Below are positions 51,010 through 59,816 of a stretch of 64,000 bases of DNA, in pieces; the first letter of the stretch is position 1; each line of letters begins with the position of its first letter. The position numbers and the translations under genes are program-made. The notes under the pieces were generated by a model. It searched no databases, was not told the origin of the DNA, and worked only from the letters and a program-made list of their open reading frames with translations. Source of the stretch: SSSZ01 sp036732025 (GTDB lineage Bacteria > Pseudomonadota > Gammaproteobacteria > Burkholderiales > Rhodocyclaceae); assembly GCA_036732025.1 (NCBI GenBank), contig DAINDE010000007.1, positions 42,185 through 106,184 on the forward strand. The letters run 5' to 3'.

Positions 51010-51930
51010 TCACTGGCAGGCGTCGGGGTAAAGGCCCGAGCCGCCGCGGATGAACATCAGGTTGAAGACGTAGGGGCAGTCGGGCGCGGCCGGTTCCCGG
51101 GAATCCAGGTAGCGGTAATAGCTGCCGCCGCCGAGATCCAGGCCCGGCGCCCCCGGAATGTTGATGAGGGCGGCCCGGTAGCCGCGGGCGCTGAAGAAGT
51201 CCCGCAGTTCCATCTCCCCGGCGCCGGCGCTGGCCAGGGCGCCGCGGTTGATTTCGCAGATCACCATGTCCGGCCCCTGCTCGTCGAACCAGCGGCGGCC
51301 ACCCCGCAGGATGGCGGGTTCGACGCCTTCCGCATCCATCTTGAGCAGTCGGGGCCGGGCCGGCAGGCCGTCGCGGAAGAGGTCGTCGAGGCAGGTCACC
51401 TGCACCTGACATGATTCGCCGCCATCGGTGCCGAGGAGGGAGCTTTCCCCCTCGTTCTCCGGGCAAATGTGGAAAACGGCCGTACCGCTCCGGTCGGCCA
51501 CCGCCAGGGGCAGGGGCAACACGTTGGTGAAACGGTTCTGCATGACGTTGCGCAGCAGGCGCCGATAAGTGTCGGGCATGGGCTCGAAAGCGAAGACGGT
51601 GCCCGCCGGCCCCACCGCCAGCCGGAAAAGAAGGGAAAAGTAGCCCACGTGGGCGCCGATGTCGATGGCGATGTCGCCGGGGCGCAGCGCCCCCAGCGCC
51701 AGCAGGGAGGTGGCGGGTTCGTAGAGCCTCTCCTCCTCGGCGAAGAGCCGGTACATGACCTGCTGGGTGTGGGCCTGCCGGCTCACCGTCAGCCGCGCCG
51801 TCTCCGGGGCGCTCCCCTGGCGCGCCAGGGCCAGGCCGCAGACGCCGTCGCCGCCGTCTTCGCCGTGGAAGAGCCAGAGGGCGGGATTGCCCCCCGGATT
51901 GACCAGCCGCATACCCCGGGGATCGCTCAT
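51010..51930 (-). CDS. FkbM-family methyltransferase
   Basis: 306-residue SAM-dependent methyltransferase. The SAM motif is DIAIDIGAHVGYFSLLFRLA, followed by FAFEPMPDTYRRLLRNVMQN (acidic loop) and RLLKMDAEGVEPAILRGGRR, the FkbM triad. Probably O-methylates a sugar. It lies between the two TPR-glycosyltransferase genes (19- and 16-base gaps), making one minus-strand operon. It is distinct from the FkbM protein at 38854, which has a long N-terminal extension. Confidence 0.9.
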   Translation of the reverse strand: MSDPRGMRLVNPGGNPALWLFHGEDGGDGVCGLALARQGSAPETARLTVSRQAHTQQVMYRLFAEEERLYEPATSLLALGALRPGDIAIDIGAHVGYFSLLFRLAVGPAGTVFAFEPMPDTYRRLLRNVMQNRFTNVLPLPLAVADRSGTAVFHICPENEGESSLLGTDGGESCQVQVTCLDDLFRDGLPARPRLLKMDAEGVEPAILRGGRRWFDEQGPDMVICEINRGALASAGAGEMELRDFFSARGYRAALINIPGAPGLDLGGGSYYRYLDSREPAAPDCPYVFNLMFIRGGSGLYPDACQ

Positions 51931-51949
51931 CGCCGCCTCCTTGCCGTTG

Positions 51950-53884
51950 TCACGAAGCCGCCCATGCGGCCAGGGCCGCCGCCGCCCGCTCCACCACCGG
52001 CGTCCAGTCGCCGAAACGCTCCTGGCGGAAGACGCGCAGGGTCGGATACCAGGGGCTGTCCTCCCGCGGCGGCAGCCAGCGCCAGTCGGTGTCGAAACGG
52101 TCGAGCATCCACACCGGCCGGCCCAGGGCGCCGGCCAGGTGGGCCACCGCCGTATCGACGCTGATGACCAGGTCGAGAGCATCGACGATGGCCGCGGTAT
52201 CGGAGAAATCCCGGGCTTGCCCCATGGCGTCGAAGAAGCGCCCGGCCAGCCCGGCGGCGGCTATTTCTTCCTTCTCCTTGCCGAACTGGAGATTGACCCA
52301 GGTCACCGGCGCCGCCTCGACCAGGGGCCGCAGGCGCTCCAGGGGAATGGTCTTGGCCGAACGGTAGATGAAGGATTCGGCGGTGGCCCAGACCAGGCCG
52401 ACGCGGGGACCGGGCAAGGCGGCGAGCCGCTCCCGCCAGCGCGCGGCCTGCTCCGCCGGCGGCCGCAGGTAGGGGATGCCCAGGGGTACCGTCTCCGGCG
52501 TGGTGGCGCAGCGCCAGGGCAGCGACAGCAGGCCGGCGTGGCAGTCGTGGGGCGGAACGGGGTCGCCCCAGCGCAGCACCGCGCATTCCTCCGGGGCCAG
52601 GGAGGCGCGGATCAGGTCGGTGAGGCTGTGCAGGGCGTAATAGGTGAGCCGTGCCGTCGGGAAGCGCCGCTTCACTTCCCGCAGGTAGCGCACGAACTGG
52701 ATGTTGTCGCCGAAGCCCTGCTCACTGAAGACGAAGAGGTGCCGGCCGTCCAGGGGTTCGCCGGTCCACGCGGGGGTCGCCAGGGCCGGGCGCTTTTCCG
52801 CCAGTTGGGGCATCTTCCAGCGGGATTCGTAATAGGGCCAGCCCTCCGCGAAATTCCCCCGGGTCAACTGGAGCAGGCCCAGGTTGAGTTCGGCAGAAGC
52901 CTGGCCCGGCACCATGGCCAGCACCTGGCGCAGTTCCGCCTCGGCCTCGGCGTAGCGCCGCTGGCGCATGAGCAACGCGCCATAGTTGCAGCGGGCGTCG
53001 ATGCACCCCGGGTCGAGCCGCACTGCCCGGGAAAGCATGGCCTCCGCCTCGTCCAGGGCGTTGTGCTGGCTGAGGATGGCCCCCAGGTTGGTCTGGGCCG
53101 CCACCATGTCTGGATTGATGCGCACCGCCTCGGCGAAGGCGGCCCGGGCCGCTTCTGCCTGCCCGAGGGCGCCCAGCACCAGGGCCAGGTTGTTGTGGGC
53201 CTCGGCCATGGCAGGCTCCAGGGCCACCGCCCGCTCGTAGGCGGCCTTGGCCGCCTCCAGGCTGCCCTCGGCCCGCAGGGCGTTGCCCAGGAAGAAGAAC
53301 ACCACGCCGTGGGCGTCCGGCGCCATGGCCAGCTGCGCCCAGAGCTGGCGATGATCGGCAGGATTGCCGTGCAGCTCCAGCATCACCCCCAGGTCGTTGA
53401 GGTAGGCCGGGTTGGCGGGCGCCAGCTGGAGCGCCTGCATATAAGAGTGCATGGCGCCCCGCCAGTCGCCCAGTTCCTTTTGCAGGTCGCCGCGCAATTT
53501 GTATACGTCGTCGCCCTCCTGGCGCAGTTCCTTCAGGACCTCGAGGGCTTCCGGGAAGCGGCCGGCCAGTTGCAGGCAACGGGCCAGGTTGAAGAACAGG
53601 TTGTCGTCCGGCCCGCAGGCGGCAAGCGCCGAGCGCAACGCCCCTTCGGCTTCCTGCAGGCGGCCGGCGGCCGTCAGGGCGCCCCCGTAGTCGGCCCAGA
53701 TGGGCGCCTCCCCGGGGGCCAGGCGGGCCGCCCGGCCCAGCAGGTCCACGGCGGCTGCCGTATCGCCCTGCTGCAGGCGCACCCCGCCGAGGGCCGCCAG
53801 AAGCCCGGGGTGATCCGGCCGGGCGGCAAGCGCCCCGCGGATTTCCCGTTCGACCTCTGCCAGTTCGCTGATGGCGCTCCCCAT
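51950..53884 (-). CDS. TPR-repeat glycosyltransferase
   Basis: 644-residue protein. Tetratricopeptide repeats fill about 1-350 (AHNNLALVLGALGQAEAARA, TNLGAILSQHNALDEAEAML). The C-terminal GT-B domain (about 370-644) has FSEQGFGDNIQFVRYLREVK and VISVDTAVAHLAGALGRPVW, closely parallel to the fusion protein at 48720. TPR glycosyltransferases of this layout occur next to flagellin genes and glycosylate flagellin or surface glycans. The ATG at 53884 with GGGGGA upstream is preferred to the GTG at 53926, which has no spaced ribosome site. Divergent from fliC. Confidence 0.88.
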   Translation of the reverse strand: MGSAISELAEVEREIRGALAARPDHPGLLAALGGVRLQQGDTAAAVDLLGRAARLAPGEAPIWADYGGALTAAGRLQEAEGALRSALAACGPDDNLFFNLARCLQLAGRFPEALEVLKELRQEGDDVYKLRGDLQKELGDWRGAMHSYMQALQLAPANPAYLNDLGVMLELHGNPADHRQLWAQLAMAPDAHGVVFFFLGNALRAEGSLEAAKAAYERAVALEPAMAEAHNNLALVLGALGQAEAARAAFAEAVRINPDMVAAQTNLGAILSQHNALDEAEAMLSRAVRLDPGCIDARCNYGALLMRQRRYAEAEAELRQVLAMVPGQASAELNLGLLQLTRGNFAEGWPYYESRWKMPQLAEKRPALATPAWTGEPLDGRHLFVFSEQGFGDNIQFVRYLREVKRRFPTARLTYYALHSLTDLIRASLAPEECAVLRWGDPVPPHDCHAGLLSLPWRCATTPETVPLGIPYLRPPAEQAARWRERLAALPGPRVGLVWATAESFIYRSAKTIPLERLRPLVEAAPVTWVNLQFGKEKEEIAAAGLAGRFFDAMGQARDFSDTAAIVDALDLVISVDTAVAHLAGALGRPVWMLDRFDTDWRWLPPREDSPWYPTLRVFRQERFGDWTPVVERAAAALAAWAAS

Positions 53885-53948
53885 TGGCGGCGAATCCCCC
53901 TGTTTTCCGGGCTTCGAGTTTAGCACTCCGGAAATTGATAAAAAGCAC

Positions 53949-53975
53949 TAAAGTTTTTTTTCCGGGGGTCGTAAT
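53949..53975 (+). promoter_or_regulatory. FliA (sigma28) promoter of fliC
   Basis: TAAAGTTT (53949-53956), 11-base spacer, GTCGTAAT (53968-53975). The -35 half is a perfect match to the FliA consensus and the -10 half matches 5 of 8. The leader of about 65 bases contains a small hairpin (CTCCGA/TCGGAG) and AAGGAG before the fliC ATG. Confidence 0.75.
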
Positions 53976-54048
53976 TGGACTCAAGGGATGAATCCCGTCA
54001 AGCTCCGAAGACTCGGAGATCCGATTACCGGTTTCAAGGAGATCCAAA

Positions 54049-54840
54049 ATGGCACAAGTCGTATTCACCAATGTCTACTCGCTCAACGCGCAACGCAACC
54101 TGAACAAGAACGACGCCGGCCTGGCCACCGCCCTCCAGCGTCTGTCCTCCGGTCTGCGCGTGAACTCCTCCATGGACGACGCGGCCGGCCTGGCCGTGGC
54201 CTCCAAGATGGAAGCCCAGGCCCGCGGCATGACCGTTGCCATGCGCAACGCCTCCGACGGCATTTCCTACGCCCAGACCGCCGACAGCGCCCTGGCCAGC
54301 GTCAGCGACATGCTGCAGCGGATGCGCGAACTGGCCACCCAGTCCCTGAACGGCGCCATCGGCGATACGGAACGCGGCTACATCAACAACGAATACTCGC
54401 AGCTCCAGGCGGAAGCCTCCCGCGTCCAGAGCGTCGCCAAGATCAACGGCACCAGCGTGTTCGGCAGCTTCACCTTCCAGATCGGCGCCGACTCCACCGA
54501 CACCCTGTCCGCCACCTTCACCAGCACCTCCGTCACCGGCACCAGCGTGTCCACCTCCGCCGCCGCCTCCACCGCCCTGTCGAGCGTCGATGCCTGGATC
54601 AGCTCCATGGCTTCCAACCGTTCCACCATCGGCGGTATCCAGTCCCGGCTGACCAACACCATCAGCTACCTGGAAGCTGCCCGCGAGAACCAGACCGCCG
54701 CCCGCAGCCGCATCATGGACGCCGATTTCGCCGCGGAAACCGCTTCCCTGACCCGTTACCAGATCCTGCAACAAGCCGGTACGGCGATGGTCTCCCAGGC
54801 CAACGCCATCCCGAACAACGTGCTGAGCCTGCTGCGCTGA
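54049..54840 (+). CDS. fliC: Flagellin (short form)
   Basis: Flagellar filament subunit of only 263 residues, about half of enterobacterial FliC. N-terminal D0/D1: VVFTNVYSLNAQRNLNKNDA, LQRLSSGLRVNSSMDDAAGL. C-terminal D1/D0: ARSRIMDADFAAETASLTRY, ending NNVLSLLR. The D2/D3 domains are reduced to a Ser/Thr-dense stretch at about 149-179 (DSTDTLSATFTSTSVTGTSV), a plausible O-glycosylation zone given the adjacent glycosyltransferases. Driven by the FliA promoter upstream. Secreted through the flagellar export channel with FliS as chaperone. Confidence 0.97.
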   Translation: MAQVVFTNVYSLNAQRNLNKNDAGLATALQRLSSGLRVNSSMDDAAGLAVASKMEAQARGMTVAMRNASDGISYAQTADSALASVSDMLQRMRELATQSLNGAIGDTERGYINNEYSQLQAEASRVQSVAKINGTSVFGSFTFQIGADSTDTLSATFTSTSVTGTSVSTSAAASTALSSVDAWISSMASNRSTIGGIQSRLTNTISYLEAARENQTAARSRIMDADFAAETASLTRYQILQQAGTAMVSQANAIPNNVLSLLR

Positions 54841-54872
54841 TCGCGGGTAACGTAACGGCTGTGCCATAAAAG

Positions 54873-54905
54873 GGTCGGCCCCCGCCGTCGAGGCCGGGGC
54901 CGACC
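54873..54905 (+). terminator. Strong hairpin after fliC
   Basis: GGTCGGCCCC (54873-54882) and GGGGCCGACC (54896-54905), perfect 10-base stem with a 13-base loop. No T-tract follows, so it may attenuate transcription or protect the fliC mRNA 3' end rather than terminate fully before flaG. Confidence 0.55.
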
Positions 54906-54930
54906 TCTCATCAAGCGACAGGGGATTACC

Positions 54931-55365
54931 ATGGCAATCTCATCGATCAACGGGCAAAACCCGGTCCCGGTCCTGATTCCGGGGCAAGGCAACCGCAACG
55001 ACTCGGCGGACACGGCCCGCGTCGCGGGAGTGGCCGGCGACGCCGGCGCCACTGCCGCCATCGACCGCCAGGCCGCCGTGCTGGGCACCCAGAAATCCGA
55101 CGCCGGCAACGACGACGCCTCCAACCCGAACCGGGAACCGGATGCCAAGACCTTGCAGGAAGCGGTGGAGCGGGTGAAGAAATTCGTCCAGACCGCCGCC
55201 AGCGATGTACAGTTCTCGGTGGATGACGAGAGCGGCATCCGCGTCGTCAAGGTGGTCGACAAGGAAACCCAGGAGGTCATCCGCCAGATGCCTTCCAAGG
55301 AAGTGGTTGAATTGGCCAAGGCGCTCGATAAACTGCAAGGTTTGATGATCAAGCAGACGGCCTGA
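54931..55365 (+). CDS. flaG: FlaG family protein
   Basis: 144-residue cytoplasmic protein of the FlaG family, thought to influence filament length. The N-terminal half is low complexity. The conserved C-terminal domain reads VQFSVDDESGIRVVKVVDKE, then QEVIRQMPSKEVVELAKALD. AGGGGA upstream. Between fliC and fliD, its usual place. Confidence 0.92.
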   Translation: MAISSINGQNPVPVLIPGQGNRNDSADTARVAGVAGDAGATAAIDRQAAVLGTQKSDAGNDDASNPNREPDAKTLQEAVERVKKFVQTAASDVQFSVDDESGIRVVKVVDKETQEVIRQMPSKEVVELAKALDKLQGLMIKQTA

Positions 55366-55406
55366 ACTCCTTCTGGCCGTCTTGAAGTGGACTGAAGGAG
55401 GCATTC

Positions 55407-56780
55407 ATGGCTACCGTCTCTTCCCTCGGCATCGGCTCCGGTGTCGACCTCAACAGCCTTCTGTCCAAGCTGGTGGCGGCGGAAAGTACGCCGATCACGC
55501 AGCTCAACACCAAGCAGACCAGCTACAAGAGCCAGTTGTCGGCCTACGGGCGCATCAAGAGCGCCATGGAAAAACTGGCCACGGCCGCCGAGAACATCGG
55601 TTCCGAAACCAAGTTCAAGGGGTTCACCGCCACCGTCGCCGACACCGGCTACGCCTCGGCCACGGCCACCAGCTTCGCCGCCAAGGGCACCTTCGACCTG
55701 CGGGTCGAACAGCTGGCCCAGGCCAACAAACTGCAGTCGGGCATCAACCCGACGGTCAGCGCCGGCACCCTGCAGATCGAGCTGGGAGACATCTCCGGCG
55801 GCTCCTTCGTGGCCAAGGGCGGCTATACGCCGGTCACCGTCAATTTCACCGGCAGCACCCTGGAAGACCTGCGCTCGGCCATCAACGACGCCGACGCCGG
55901 CGTGACCGCCACCATCGTGAACGGCACCAACGGGAAGCAACTGGTGCTCACCAGCAACGAAACCGGCGTGGAGAACACCGTCCGCCTGACCGGCACCGGC
56001 GGCCTCTCCGGGCTGACCTACAACCCCCTCGCCCCCAGCGCCGCCTTCACGGAAAAGTCGGCCGCCCAGGATGCCGAGGCCTACCTCGACGGCGTACTGG
56101 TCAGTTCTTCCACCAACACCATCAGCGAGGCCATGACCGGGGTGTCCATCACCCTCAAGAAGGCCCATGACCCCCTCACCCCCACCGACCAGACGACCCT
56201 GACCATCGGCGCCGACAGCGAGGGCATGAGCACCCGGGCCAAGGATTTCACCACCGCCTGGAACGAGCTCAACAGCCTGTTCAAGGAACTGACCAAGTTC
56301 GACACCACCAACAACAAGGCCTCGACCCTCACCGGCGACGCCTCGGTGGGGGGCATGGGGCGCCAGTTGCGGGACATCCTCTTTTCCTCGCCGGCCGCCG
56401 CCAGCAGCGAACTCCCCCGCCTCTCGGACCTCGGCATCACGCTGGGCGCCGACGGTTCACTGTCTCTCGATGCCACCGATTTCGAAAACGCCGTCGCCTC
56501 CAACCTGACCGCCGTGACGGCGACCATCACCGCCTTCGGCGCCTCGTTCCAGACCACCGCCGAGAATTTCCTCGATACCGACGGCATCATCACCACCCGC
56601 CAAGACAGCCTCAACACAATCATCGCCAATCTCGACGACCGGCGTGAAGAGCTGCAGCGGCGGGTCGACGCCATCGAGGCCCGCTACCGGGCGCAGTTCA
56701 CCGCACTGGACACCTTGATGAGCCGCATGCAAACTCAGTCTACCTACCTGACCCAACAGCTCGCCGCGCTCTCCGGCTAA
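55407..56780 (+). CDS. fliD: Flagellar filament cap protein FliD
   Basis: 457-residue hook-associated protein 2 that caps the growing filament and folds exported flagellin. N-terminal VSSLGIGSGVDLNSLLSKLV and the C-terminal coiled coil RREELQRRVDAIEARYRAQF, then LDTLMSRMQTQSTYLTQQLA, are family signatures. The central domains are of normal size. Followed by fliS after 12 bases. Confidence 0.96.
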   Translation: MATVSSLGIGSGVDLNSLLSKLVAAESTPITQLNTKQTSYKSQLSAYGRIKSAMEKLATAAENIGSETKFKGFTATVADTGYASATATSFAAKGTFDLRVEQLAQANKLQSGINPTVSAGTLQIELGDISGGSFVAKGGYTPVTVNFTGSTLEDLRSAINDADAGVTATIVNGTNGKQLVLTSNETGVENTVRLTGTGGLSGLTYNPLAPSAAFTEKSAAQDAEAYLDGVLVSSSTNTISEAMTGVSITLKKAHDPLTPTDQTTLTIGADSEGMSTRAKDFTTAWNELNSLFKELTKFDTTNNKASTLTGDASVGGMGRQLRDILFSSPAAASSELPRLSDLGITLGADGSLSLDATDFENAVASNLTAVTATITAFGASFQTTAENFLDTDGIITTRQDSLNTIIANLDDRREELQRRVDAIEARYRAQFTALDTLMSRMQTQSTYLTQQLAALSG

Positions 56781-56792
56781 AATCGGAACACC

Positions 56793-57224
56793 ATGTTCAC
56801 CTCCCAGCGCAACCCCCTCAAGGCCTACGAAAACGTCGGCCTGGAGACCTCGGTCCAGTCGGCCAGCCCCTATCAGCTCATCCTGATGCTCTTCGACGGA
56901 GCCAAGCAGGCCATCGCCAACGCCCGCCTGGGGATCGAGATGCAGGACATCCCCAAGAAGGGCATGGCCATCTCCAAGGCCATCGACATCATCCTCAACG
57001 GCCTGCGCGCCAGCATCAACATGGAAGGCGGCGGCAAGCTCTCGGAAGATCTCTACGCCCTCTACGATTACATGGGCCGTCGCCTGCTGCACGCCAACCT
57101 CAACAACGACCTCGCCGCCCTCGACGAAGTCTCCCGCCTGCTCGGGGAAATCCATTCCGCCTGGATCGAGATCGGCGACAAGGTCGCCGCCCTGCCGGAA
57201 AGCGACTCGCCCGGCGCGCCCTGA
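56793..57224 (+). CDS. fliS: Flagellin export chaperone FliS
   Basis: 143-residue four-helix chaperone that binds the C-terminus of FliC. Conserved AYENVGLETSVQSASPYQLI, LMLFDGAKQAI and LYDYMGRRLLHANLNNDLAA. Normal length, standard location after fliD. Confidence 0.95.
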   Translation: MFTSQRNPLKAYENVGLETSVQSASPYQLILMLFDGAKQAIANARLGIEMQDIPKKGMAISKAIDIILNGLRASINMEGGGKLSEDLYALYDYMGRRLLHANLNNDLAALDEVSRLLGEIHSAWIEIGDKVAALPESDSPGAP

Positions 57225-57234
57225 GGCCGACGCC

Positions 57235-57525
57235 ATGGCGAGCCCCTACCTGACGAGCCTGCGCCGCCTCCACGAGCACGCCGCCCGGCTCCGCCAACTG
57301 GGCACCAACGGCAACTGGGACGCCCTGGCGCGGGAAGCCGCCGACAACCCCGCCCTCTTCGCCGCCTATCAGAGCGAGGCCGCCACCCCGCCGCCCCCCG
57401 GCGAAAGAGAGGAGGCCCGGCGCCTGCTGCAGGAAATCCTCGCCAGCTACCAGGGCCTGTCGGCCCAGGCCGGGCCCTGGCTGCAGGACGTGGACATCCT
57501 GCTCAAGGGCATGGGCGGCCGCTAA
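57235..57525 (+). CDS. fliT: FliT-like flagellar chaperone
   Basis: 96-residue helical protein in the position of FliT, 10 bases after fliS. Sequence similarity is weak by eye, as is usual for FliT: SLRRLHEHAARLRQLGTNGN and a C-terminal helix SAQAGPWLQDVDILLKG. FliT binds FliD and restrains FlhDC or other regulators in enterics. Assigned mainly from context and size. Confidence 0.65.
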   Translation: MASPYLTSLRRLHEHAARLRQLGTNGNWDALAREAADNPALFAAYQSEAATPPPPGEREEARRLLQEILASYQGLSAQAGPWLQDVDILLKGMGGR

Positions 57526-57543
57526 GCCGCCGCCCGTCGCGCC

Positions 57544-58653
57544 ATGATCCCCGCCGACGTCGCCAGCCGCCTGCGCCTGGTCCTCCCCGACCAGCCGGCG
57601 CCCCCCCAGCCGGCGGCGCCCGCCCAGAAACTGGCCGACGTCCTCGGCGACCTCGTGCCCGGCCAGCGGCTGATGGCCGAAATCCAGGCGCTGCTGCCCA
57701 ACGGCACCTATCGCGCCGTCGTCGCCCAGCGCGACATCACCCTGGCCCTGCCCTTCACCGCCAAGCCCGGCGACAGCCTGGAATTGGAGGTGGTGGACCA
57801 CGACGGCAGACTGGCCCTGGCCGTGGTCGCCAACCGTACTGCCGGGGCACCGGCGGAGCGCCCCGCCGTTGCCACCACCCTGAGCCCGGCCGGACAGCTC
57901 ATCGGCGACCTCCTCGGCAACGTCGAAGGCGGCGGCAAGCGCGCCGCCCCCGCTCCCCTCAACGGCAACCAGCCCCTCGTCACCACTTTTCCCGACGACC
58001 CGGCCGAGCTGGCCCCCCTTCTCAAGGATGCCGTGGCCCGCAGCGGCGTGTTCTACGAGGCCAACCAGGCCCGCTGGGTCAAAGGCGACCTGCCGACGGA
58101 AACCCTGCTGCAGCAACCCCAGGGCAAGCACTCCCCGCTCCTCCACGAAGCGCCACCACCACTGCGCTCCGCCCCCCCGGAAGCCACGCCTGCCGCCACC
58201 GTCGAATCCCCTCGTCCGGCCGCTGCCAGCGGCGGCGAAACAACTGTTCCTGTCCGCAGCCAAGCCGCCGCCGTCATCCCCCCGGACCTGACCCCCATCG
58301 TCCAGCAGCAACTGGACGGTCTGGCCACCCAGAACTTCGTCTGGCAGGGTCAGGCCTGGCCGGGCCAGGCCATGGAATGGTCCATCGAAGAGGACGGCCC
58401 GGGGCGCTCCGCCGACGGCGAGATTCCGGAACAATGGAAGACCAGCCTGCGCCTGACCCTGCCCCACCTGGGGGAGGTGAGCGCCACCCTGCAGATCCGC
58501 GGCGGCAACGACCTGGAACTTGCCCTGGCGGTGCCCGATGCGGGCTCCCGCGAGGCGCTCGGCGCGGCCCTGCCCACCCTGCGCCGCAGCCTCGAGAATG
58601 CCGGCCTGCGCCTGACCGCCGCCCGGCTCGACGATGGCCAGCAAACCGGGTGA
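57544..58653 (+). CDS. fliK: Flagellar hook-length control protein FliK
   Basis: 369-residue secreted ruler protein. Low-complexity Pro/Ala-rich middle (about 190-260) and a C-terminal Flg_hook domain (about 290-360) with LRLTLPHLGEVSATLQIRGG and RRSLENAGLRLTAARLDDGQ. Atypical position downstream of fliT rather than in the fliJ-fliL cluster. It overlaps the flhB-like gene by 20 bases, and FliK-FlhB interaction is what triggers the export switch. Confidence 0.85.
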   Translation: MIPADVASRLRLVLPDQPAPPQPAAPAQKLADVLGDLVPGQRLMAEIQALLPNGTYRAVVAQRDITLALPFTAKPGDSLELEVVDHDGRLALAVVANRTAGAPAERPAVATTLSPAGQLIGDLLGNVEGGGKRAAPAPLNGNQPLVTTFPDDPAELAPLLKDAVARSGVFYEANQARWVKGDLPTETLLQQPQGKHSPLLHEAPPPLRSAPPEATPAATVESPRPAAASGGETTVPVRSQAAAVIPPDLTPIVQQQLDGLATQNFVWQGQAWPGQAMEWSIEEDGPGRSADGEIPEQWKTSLRLTLPHLGEVSATLQIRGGNDLELALAVPDAGSREALGAALPTLRRSLENAGLRLTAARLDDGQQTG

Positions 58654-58948
58654 TCCGCAGCGGGAGGCGGTGGCCCTGGCCTACCGCCAGACCGACGCGG
58701 CGCCGCGGGTGGTGGCCCGGGGCCGCGGCCTGGTGGCCGAGGAAATCATCTCCCGGGCCCGGGAACACGGCGTCTACGTTCACGAATCCCCGGAACTGGT
58801 CGCCCTGCTGGTGCAGGTGGACATCGACCAGCACATCCCCCCCCAGCTCTACCGGGCCGTCGCCGAACTGCTGGCCTGGCTCTACCGTCTGGAGCACGGC
58901 AGCCAGGAGCCGCCCCCCGCCTTCAAGCCGCCCCCCGAGGTCGGTTGA
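58634..58948 (+). CDS. FlhB C-terminal-domain paralogue
   Basis: 104-residue protein equivalent to the cytoplasmic domain of FlhB/YscU without membrane helices: REAVALAYRQTDAAPRVVAR, GLVAEEIISRAREHGVYVHE, ELVALLVQVDIDQHIPPQLY. The autocleaving N-P-T-H loop is absent. Such FlhX proteins can partly substitute for the cleaved FlhB C-terminus. Overlap with fliK supports a shared role in substrate switching. Confidence 0.9.
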   Translation: MASKPGDPQREAVALAYRQTDAAPRVVARGRGLVAEEIISRAREHGVYVHESPELVALLVQVDIDQHIPPQLYRAVAELLAWLYRLEHGSQEPPPAFKPPPEVG

Positions 58949-58986
58949 TCGTATAAACTCCCGGGATCGCCGGCACCGGACATCCC

Positions 58987-59769
58987 ATGGAAGTATCCGC
59001 GCAAGCACCCGCCCATCCCGCCCGCTTCGAGGTGGAAGAAGTCGACATGTACGGCAAGTACCTGCTCGAGAGCCGCGTCGACATCCTCTTCGTCCTGCGC
59101 GCCCTGCACAAGCAGAGCAACCTGGCCACAGTCTATTTCGACCGGGGCCGCGCCTTCTTCCTCACCGCCCTGCTGGCCGTGGATGATGGCAACGACCGCC
59201 TGCTCCTCGACCCAGCCGCCGATCCGGCCATCAACGAGGCGGCGGCGGCGGCATCCCGGCTGATCGTCACCGCCAGCCAGGACAAGGTGAAGGTCCAGTT
59301 CGTCCTCGACGGCGTCGCCCCGGCCACCCACGACGGCCGGCCCGCGCTGCAGGCCCGCCTCCCCGGCACCCTGCTGCGCCTGCAGCGCCGCGAGTACTTC
59401 CGCCTGGAAACCCCGGTGGCGCCGCCGGTCACCTGCCTGATCCCCCTTCCCGGCGCCGGGGCGAGCCGCCTGCCGCTCCTCGACATCAGCGGCGGCGGCC
59501 TCGGCCTCATGGTGGACAACGCCACGGCGCCGCATTTCCAGCCGGATGCCGTCTTCGCCGACTGCCGCTTCGAACTGCCCGAGGAAGGCGTCGTCAACGC
59601 CATCCTCCACGTGCGCACCGCTTTCCCCGTCACCGCGCGCAACGGCTACACTTTCACCCGCGTCGGCTGCGAATTCGTGGACCTGCCGGGTGCGCGGCTC
59701 GCCCAGATCCAGCGCTACATCACCCGCATCGAGCGGGAACGCAAGGCCCGCCTGGCCGGGCTGGAATGA
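58987..59769 (+). CDS. ycgR: YcgR-like flagellar brake protein with PilZ domain
   Basis: 260-residue cyclic-di-GMP receptor. The N-terminal YcgR domain (about 1-120) is followed by a C-terminal PilZ domain with the ligand residues LQRREYFRLETP (R-x-x-x-R) and LDISGGGLGLMV (D/N-x-S-x-x-G). On binding c-di-GMP, YcgR slows the motor. Last plus-strand gene of this flagellar run, convergent with fliE. Confidence 0.9.
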   Translation: MEVSAQAPAHPARFEVEEVDMYGKYLLESRVDILFVLRALHKQSNLATVYFDRGRAFFLTALLAVDDGNDRLLLDPAADPAINEAAAAASRLIVTASQDKVKVQFVLDGVAPATHDGRPALQARLPGTLLRLQRREYFRLETPVAPPVTCLIPLPGAGASRLPLLDISGGGLGLMVDNATAPHFQPDAVFADCRFELPEEGVVNAILHVRTAFPVTARNGYTFTRVGCEFVDLPGARLAQIQRYITRIERERKARLAGLE

Positions 59770-59796
59770 AAAAGGCCGGCGATTGCCGGCCTCCTT
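59769..59796 (-). terminator. Terminator between ycgR-like and fliE
   Basis: GGCCGGC-N4-GCCGGCC stem (59774-59791). On the minus strand it is followed by TTTTTC, a classical terminator for fliE. On the plus strand it overlaps the end of the ycgR-like gene and has only a weak T run. Confidence 0.75.
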
Positions 59797-59816
59797 CGCA
59801 CCACTGCGCCAGTCCG

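Noticed and set aside
54873..54905. Calling the fliC hairpin a full rho-independent terminator
   Set aside because: The stem is strong but no T-tract follows, so complete termination is not supported; recorded with reduced confidence.
58949..58986. FliA promoter before the ycgR-like gene (TAAACTCC...GCCG)
   Set aside because: The spacer between the two halves is too short for sigma28.
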